NCBI GenBank assembly: GCA_044227095.1
Contig: JBGAFV010000001.1
Coordinates: forward strand, 1,054,001 to 1,118,000
Direction of reading: 5' to 3'
Length of the DNA stretch: 64,000 nt
Source: JACMLD01 sp044227095
Lineage (GTDB): Bacteria > Bacteroidota > Bacteroidia > Chitinophagales > Chitinophagaceae
This document shows, piece by piece, positions 62,301 to 64,000 of the stretch (position 1 is the first letter of the stretch; the number at the start of each line of letters is the position of its first letter). The translations under genes were made by a program, and so were the position numbers. Below the pieces are notes generated by a model. It saw nothing but the letters and a program-made list of their open reading frames with translations. It had not been told where the DNA came from and searched no databases.

Positions 62301-62621
62301 TTCTGCAGCAGCCTGCGCCATATTTACGTTCTCGTAAAAAGTAAGTTTTAATAAACTAAGGCCCTGTATATTTCTTGTTTCAATACTTTTTACACCAGAA
62401 ACATACAGCAGAATGTTTACGTACTGTTTTCCAAAGAAAGACTCCATTTGTGTAGGCGAATAACCGCCAAATGGATGTGACAGGTAAATAACCGGCATGT
62501 TCATGGCCGGAAAAATATCTATCTTAATGGTGTTGATTGCTTTAATGCCAAAGAAAAACAAACCGGCAACAAGCACCATAATAGTTATTGGTTTTCTTAA
62601 TGCTGTTTTTATAAGGTTCAT
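59352..62621 (-). CDS. RND efflux transporter permease subunit
   Basis: 1089 residues. RND layout: first helix at the N-terminus, large periplasmic loop (about 40-330), helices II-VI, central loop with an insertion around 500-540, second loop (about 580-860) and final helices. TM4 reads G-I-L-V-D-E-S-T-V-T-I-E-N-I; the first proton-relay Asp is kept and the second is Glu. This places it with the HAE1-type drug exporters rather than heavy-metal CzcA, although the substrate is not certain. It follows the TolC-family gene by 4 nt and overlaps the adaptor gene, so the three are translated together. Confidence 0.94.
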   Translation of the reverse strand: MNLIKTALRKPITIMVLVAGLFFFGIKAINTIKIDIFPAMNMPVIYLSHPFGGYSPTQMESFFGKQYVNILLYVSGVKSIETRNIQGLSLLKLTFYENVNMAQAAAEVSAFANRAQAIFPPGSQPPFVIRFDASTLPVGQLVLSSEKRSNNELLDMANVYIRSSFTSIPGLISSAPFGGNVRSIVIKVNPDALRLHNITADQVVEALRINNQTSPAGNVRIGDINYLTPANTTIKGVKDFENIPLFKGTVPNVFIRDVATVEDAADITVSYALVNGKRSVYMPITKSADASTWEVVQNLKKALPRFQGLLPEDVKLSYEFDQSVYVINAVKSLLSEGAIGAILTGLMVLLFLGDPRGALIVILTIPTSIIAGVLFLSMFHQTINIMTLSGLSLAIGILVDESTVTIENIHQHLDMGKPKALAIWDACKEIAFPKLLILFCILAVFAPALTMTGITGSLFLPLALAIGFSMVVSYLLAQTFVPVLANWIMKGHDKTKKETVDDYKNYKVTAEEEGDTWDQKKHLLEGGHGQGGKLTRFEKFRNRYMRFLNRLLPYKKIVTVVYVVVISGIAFLLFTRIGRDVLPKVNSGQFQVRFRAPDGTRLERTEGKLIAAVDVLKKMVGKENISITSAFVGQHPGQFSSSPIYLFMSGPHEAVLQVALKEDYKVNLDELKENYRKKMKEEMPDFKLSFEPIELTDKILSQGSPTPIEVKVSGKNKKLNVEYAEKMVAKLKQIEYLRDVQIGQSIKYPAIDINIDRVRAAQLGVDVGDISRSLTASTSSSRFTEKNVWIDEKANLGYNVQVQVPENQMKSIDAMGEIPVLKNSARPVLSDVATFQLDTTFGENDNLGSLPQLSVTANMYKKDLGTAAADVQKAIKSLGELPRGVTVELKGLSNVLTDTLDSLQSGLLVAIIVIFLMLAANFQSFKVSLVVLSTVPAVLLGSLVLLMLTGSTLNLQSYMGMIMSVGVSIANSVLLITNAEHLRLHNGSALESAKESAALRIRPILMTSVAMVVGMIPMALGIGEGGDQASPLGRAVIGGLIASTFAALLILPLVFAWVQDKTTTDSVSLDPEDKESKFYIPSLYEAHHK

Positions 62622-62625
62622 ACTC

Positions 62626-64000
62626 CTATTTCACCTGTTTGATAAATAAATCAAAATCTCCTGATGCAGCGGCTTTCAACAATAACGCCTGCCAGATATT
62701 TATATAAGCAACGCTGTTATCTGTTTGCGCCCTGTTTAATGTAAACAAAGCCTGTTGTACATCTACAATATTGGCAAGCCCGTTTTTATACAAAACCGTT
62801 TTTTGTAAATAAGCGTCTGAAGCAGATTTCAATTGAATGGGTGCTTCTGCTATGCTCTTTAAACTATTTTCAATTTGCTGATCTGCCAGCACAAGTTGAT
62901 CTTTTAATTGTGTAAGTACTAAATCATATTCATCCCTATATGCAGCAGATAGATAGGATTGAGATTTTACCTGTTCTTTTATTTTAAACGGGCTCATAAA
63001 ATTCCAGCTAATACCAACGCCCATCAAATAGTTATACCTCGCAGGGTTAATGCCATCTAAATATGCTTTTGTATAACGATCTGCAAAATCAGGAGTATAG
63101 TTATAATCAAAACCCGAAGCACGTGCCTGGAATGTGCCGAAGAGGTTAACGCCCGGGTTTATGCTTTTACGGAGATACTTTTCATATATGGTACTCTGGC
63201 TAACACGGCTCTCGTAAAACTTTACCTGCGGATTTTCTGCTACTGCAAATGATGTATTGTAATTGGATGGTGTGGTGCTGAAGAAGCTTGTATCAAGTTC
63301 TGTGTATTGTTCAGGTGCACTATTCAACAATTGCACAAGCTGATTGCGTATGCGTTGTTCATTGGCAGTAGCCTGCAAATAAGCAAGCCTTGCACCTGAA
63401 ACTTCTGCATTGGCAATAGAAGAATCAACGCCTGCTACCAACCCGTTTTTAGCACGTGCTATTACAGACTGTTGTACATAAGTTGCACGGTCTATATTAG
63501 CTTGTGCATTTTGTATAAACCTTCGCGCAATAAGCAGGTTAAGGTATGTGCCTGCAATTTTTACACTGGTTACAAATTGCTCCTGTACAAAGTTGGCCGA
63601 ATCAGTTTTTACCTGTGCCACAGCTGCATCTATTCTTGAATGCAAACGCCCGAATGAAACAAACTCCCAGTTTACGTTTAACAAATACACTGCACCAAAT
63701 GCGGCATTCCAACTCTGGCCAGAAGATGAAGGGCCAGAAGATGCAACAGAACCTGCTATAGGGGCAGCCGCACCAAATTGTCCGTTTACAGTTCCATACG
63801 CTTGTTGCAATGCACCAATTACATCGGGCAGGTATTGGTTTTTTACCTGCTGTACCTGCGCCTGCGATGATTTTATATAATTACTTCTTGCTTTAATACT
63901 CTGGTAACCAGAAAGACCAGTTTTAACTGCATCAGATAAAAGAAGTGTTGCTGAAGATTGAGCTGCTAATTGTTGTACTGCCAATAAAAAAAATACAAAG
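62626..64000 (-). CDS. TolC family outer-membrane efflux protein, 5' end outside the window
   Basis: The open frame runs to the right edge (at least 457 codons) and the first visible residues F-V-F-F-L-L-A-V-Q-Q-L-A-A-Q are the end of a signal peptide, so the true start lies beyond 64000. Two OEP repeats with long heptad-like helices are visible (around V-D-S-S-I-A-N-A-E-V-S-G-A-R-L-A-Y and L-Y-K-N-G-L-A-N-I-V-D-V-Q-Q-A-L-F). It is the outer-membrane duct of the efflux system and the first gene of the operon in this window. A regulator, if any, would be upstream, outside the window. Confidence 0.92.
   Translation of the reverse strand, partial: FVFFLLAVQQLAAQSSATLLLSDAVKTGLSGYQSIKARSNYIKSSQAQVQQVKNQYLPDVIGALQQAYGTVNGQFGAAAPIAGSVASSGPSSSGQSWNAAFGAVYLLNVNWEFVSFGRLHSRIDAAVAQVKTDSANFVQEQFVTSVKIAGTYLNLLIARRFIQNAQANIDRATYVQQSVIARAKNGLVAGVDSSIANAEVSGARLAYLQATANEQRIRNQLVQLLNSAPEQYTELDTSFFSTTPSNYNTSFAVAENPQVKFYESRVSQSTIYEKYLRKSINPGVNLFGTFQARASGFDYNYTPDFADRYTKAYLDGINPARYNYLMGVGISWNFMSPFKIKEQVKSQSYLSAAYRDEYDLVLTQLKDQLVLADQQIENSLKSIAEAPIQLKSASDAYLQKTVLYKNGLANIVDVQQALFTLNRAQTDNSVAYINIWQALLLKAAASGDFDLFIKQVK

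Noticed and set aside
1..64000. tRNA, rRNA, CRISPR arrays, integrases, toxin-antitoxin pairs
   Set aside because: I looked for cloverleaf ends, regular repeat-spacer arrays and signature proteins in the gaps and found none that could be supported.

Overview
The window is 64 kb of a Bacteroidota chromosome, most likely a member of the Chitinophagaceae or a close relative. The evidence is a SusC/SusD pair, a type IX secretion (T9SS) cargo tail, lineage-restricted families (IPExxxVDY, DUF4834, DUF4302, GxxExxY), near absence of Shine-Dalgarno sites, and promoters of the TTTG-N17-21-TAnnTTTG type (clear ahead of yceI, an aminotransferase and rimP). It is mostly ordinary chromosome: no tRNA, rRNA, CRISPR array, integrase or transposase was seen. 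The edges cut an AlkA-like glycosylase on the left and a TolC-family gene on the right.

Layout: 0-5 kb, AlkA fragment, GH43 glycosidase, crotonase-family protein, GxxExxY protein and PaaZ (phenylacetate ring opening). 5-10 kb, a cysteine-motif envelope pair, adk, msrB, yceI and an aminotransferase. 10-15 kb, two tiny envelope or unknown proteins, a GT-B glycosyltransferase with no ordinary start codon, a SixA-like phosphatase and a long-form PurF. 14.5-19 kb, a response regulator and a multi-PAS histidine kinase broken by a one-base frameshift. 19-25.5 kb, a SurA-like PPIase and the rimP-nusA-infB operon with a striking leader hairpin. 26-33.5 kb, a Sus-type uptake operon (SusC, SusD, zinc metallohydrolase lipoprotein, DUF4302 lipoprotein). 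34-44.5 kb, HAD phosphatase, two tandem paralogous TonB-receptor-like barrels and a SWIM-SNF2 helicase. 44.8-51.7 kb, M28 peptidase with PDZ domain, IPExxxVDY protein, pterin dehydratase, small membrane protein, Tat-exported GH116 glycosidase, DUF4920 and DUF1415. 52-58 kb, a secreted SUEL-type lectin, recA, DinB, an OmpA-like lipoprotein and a Crp/barrel/DUF4386 cluster. 58-64 kb, a TolC-RND permease-adaptor efflux operon.

The least explained material is between the genes. A modular repeat (cap resembling AACCACGGAGACACAGAG, a core TTTTGAGGCGATACACGG...GTTTCTTCGAAACT, and an AGCTTGCAGCTAATAGCTTG tail) occurs at five or more places, twice as tandem units. An intrinsic terminator near 51.98 kb has no gene in front of it and suggests a small RNA of about 145 nt. 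Two compact palindromes look like operators (upstream of yceI and inside the Crp cluster). All functional statements come from reading motifs by eye; no search was run.
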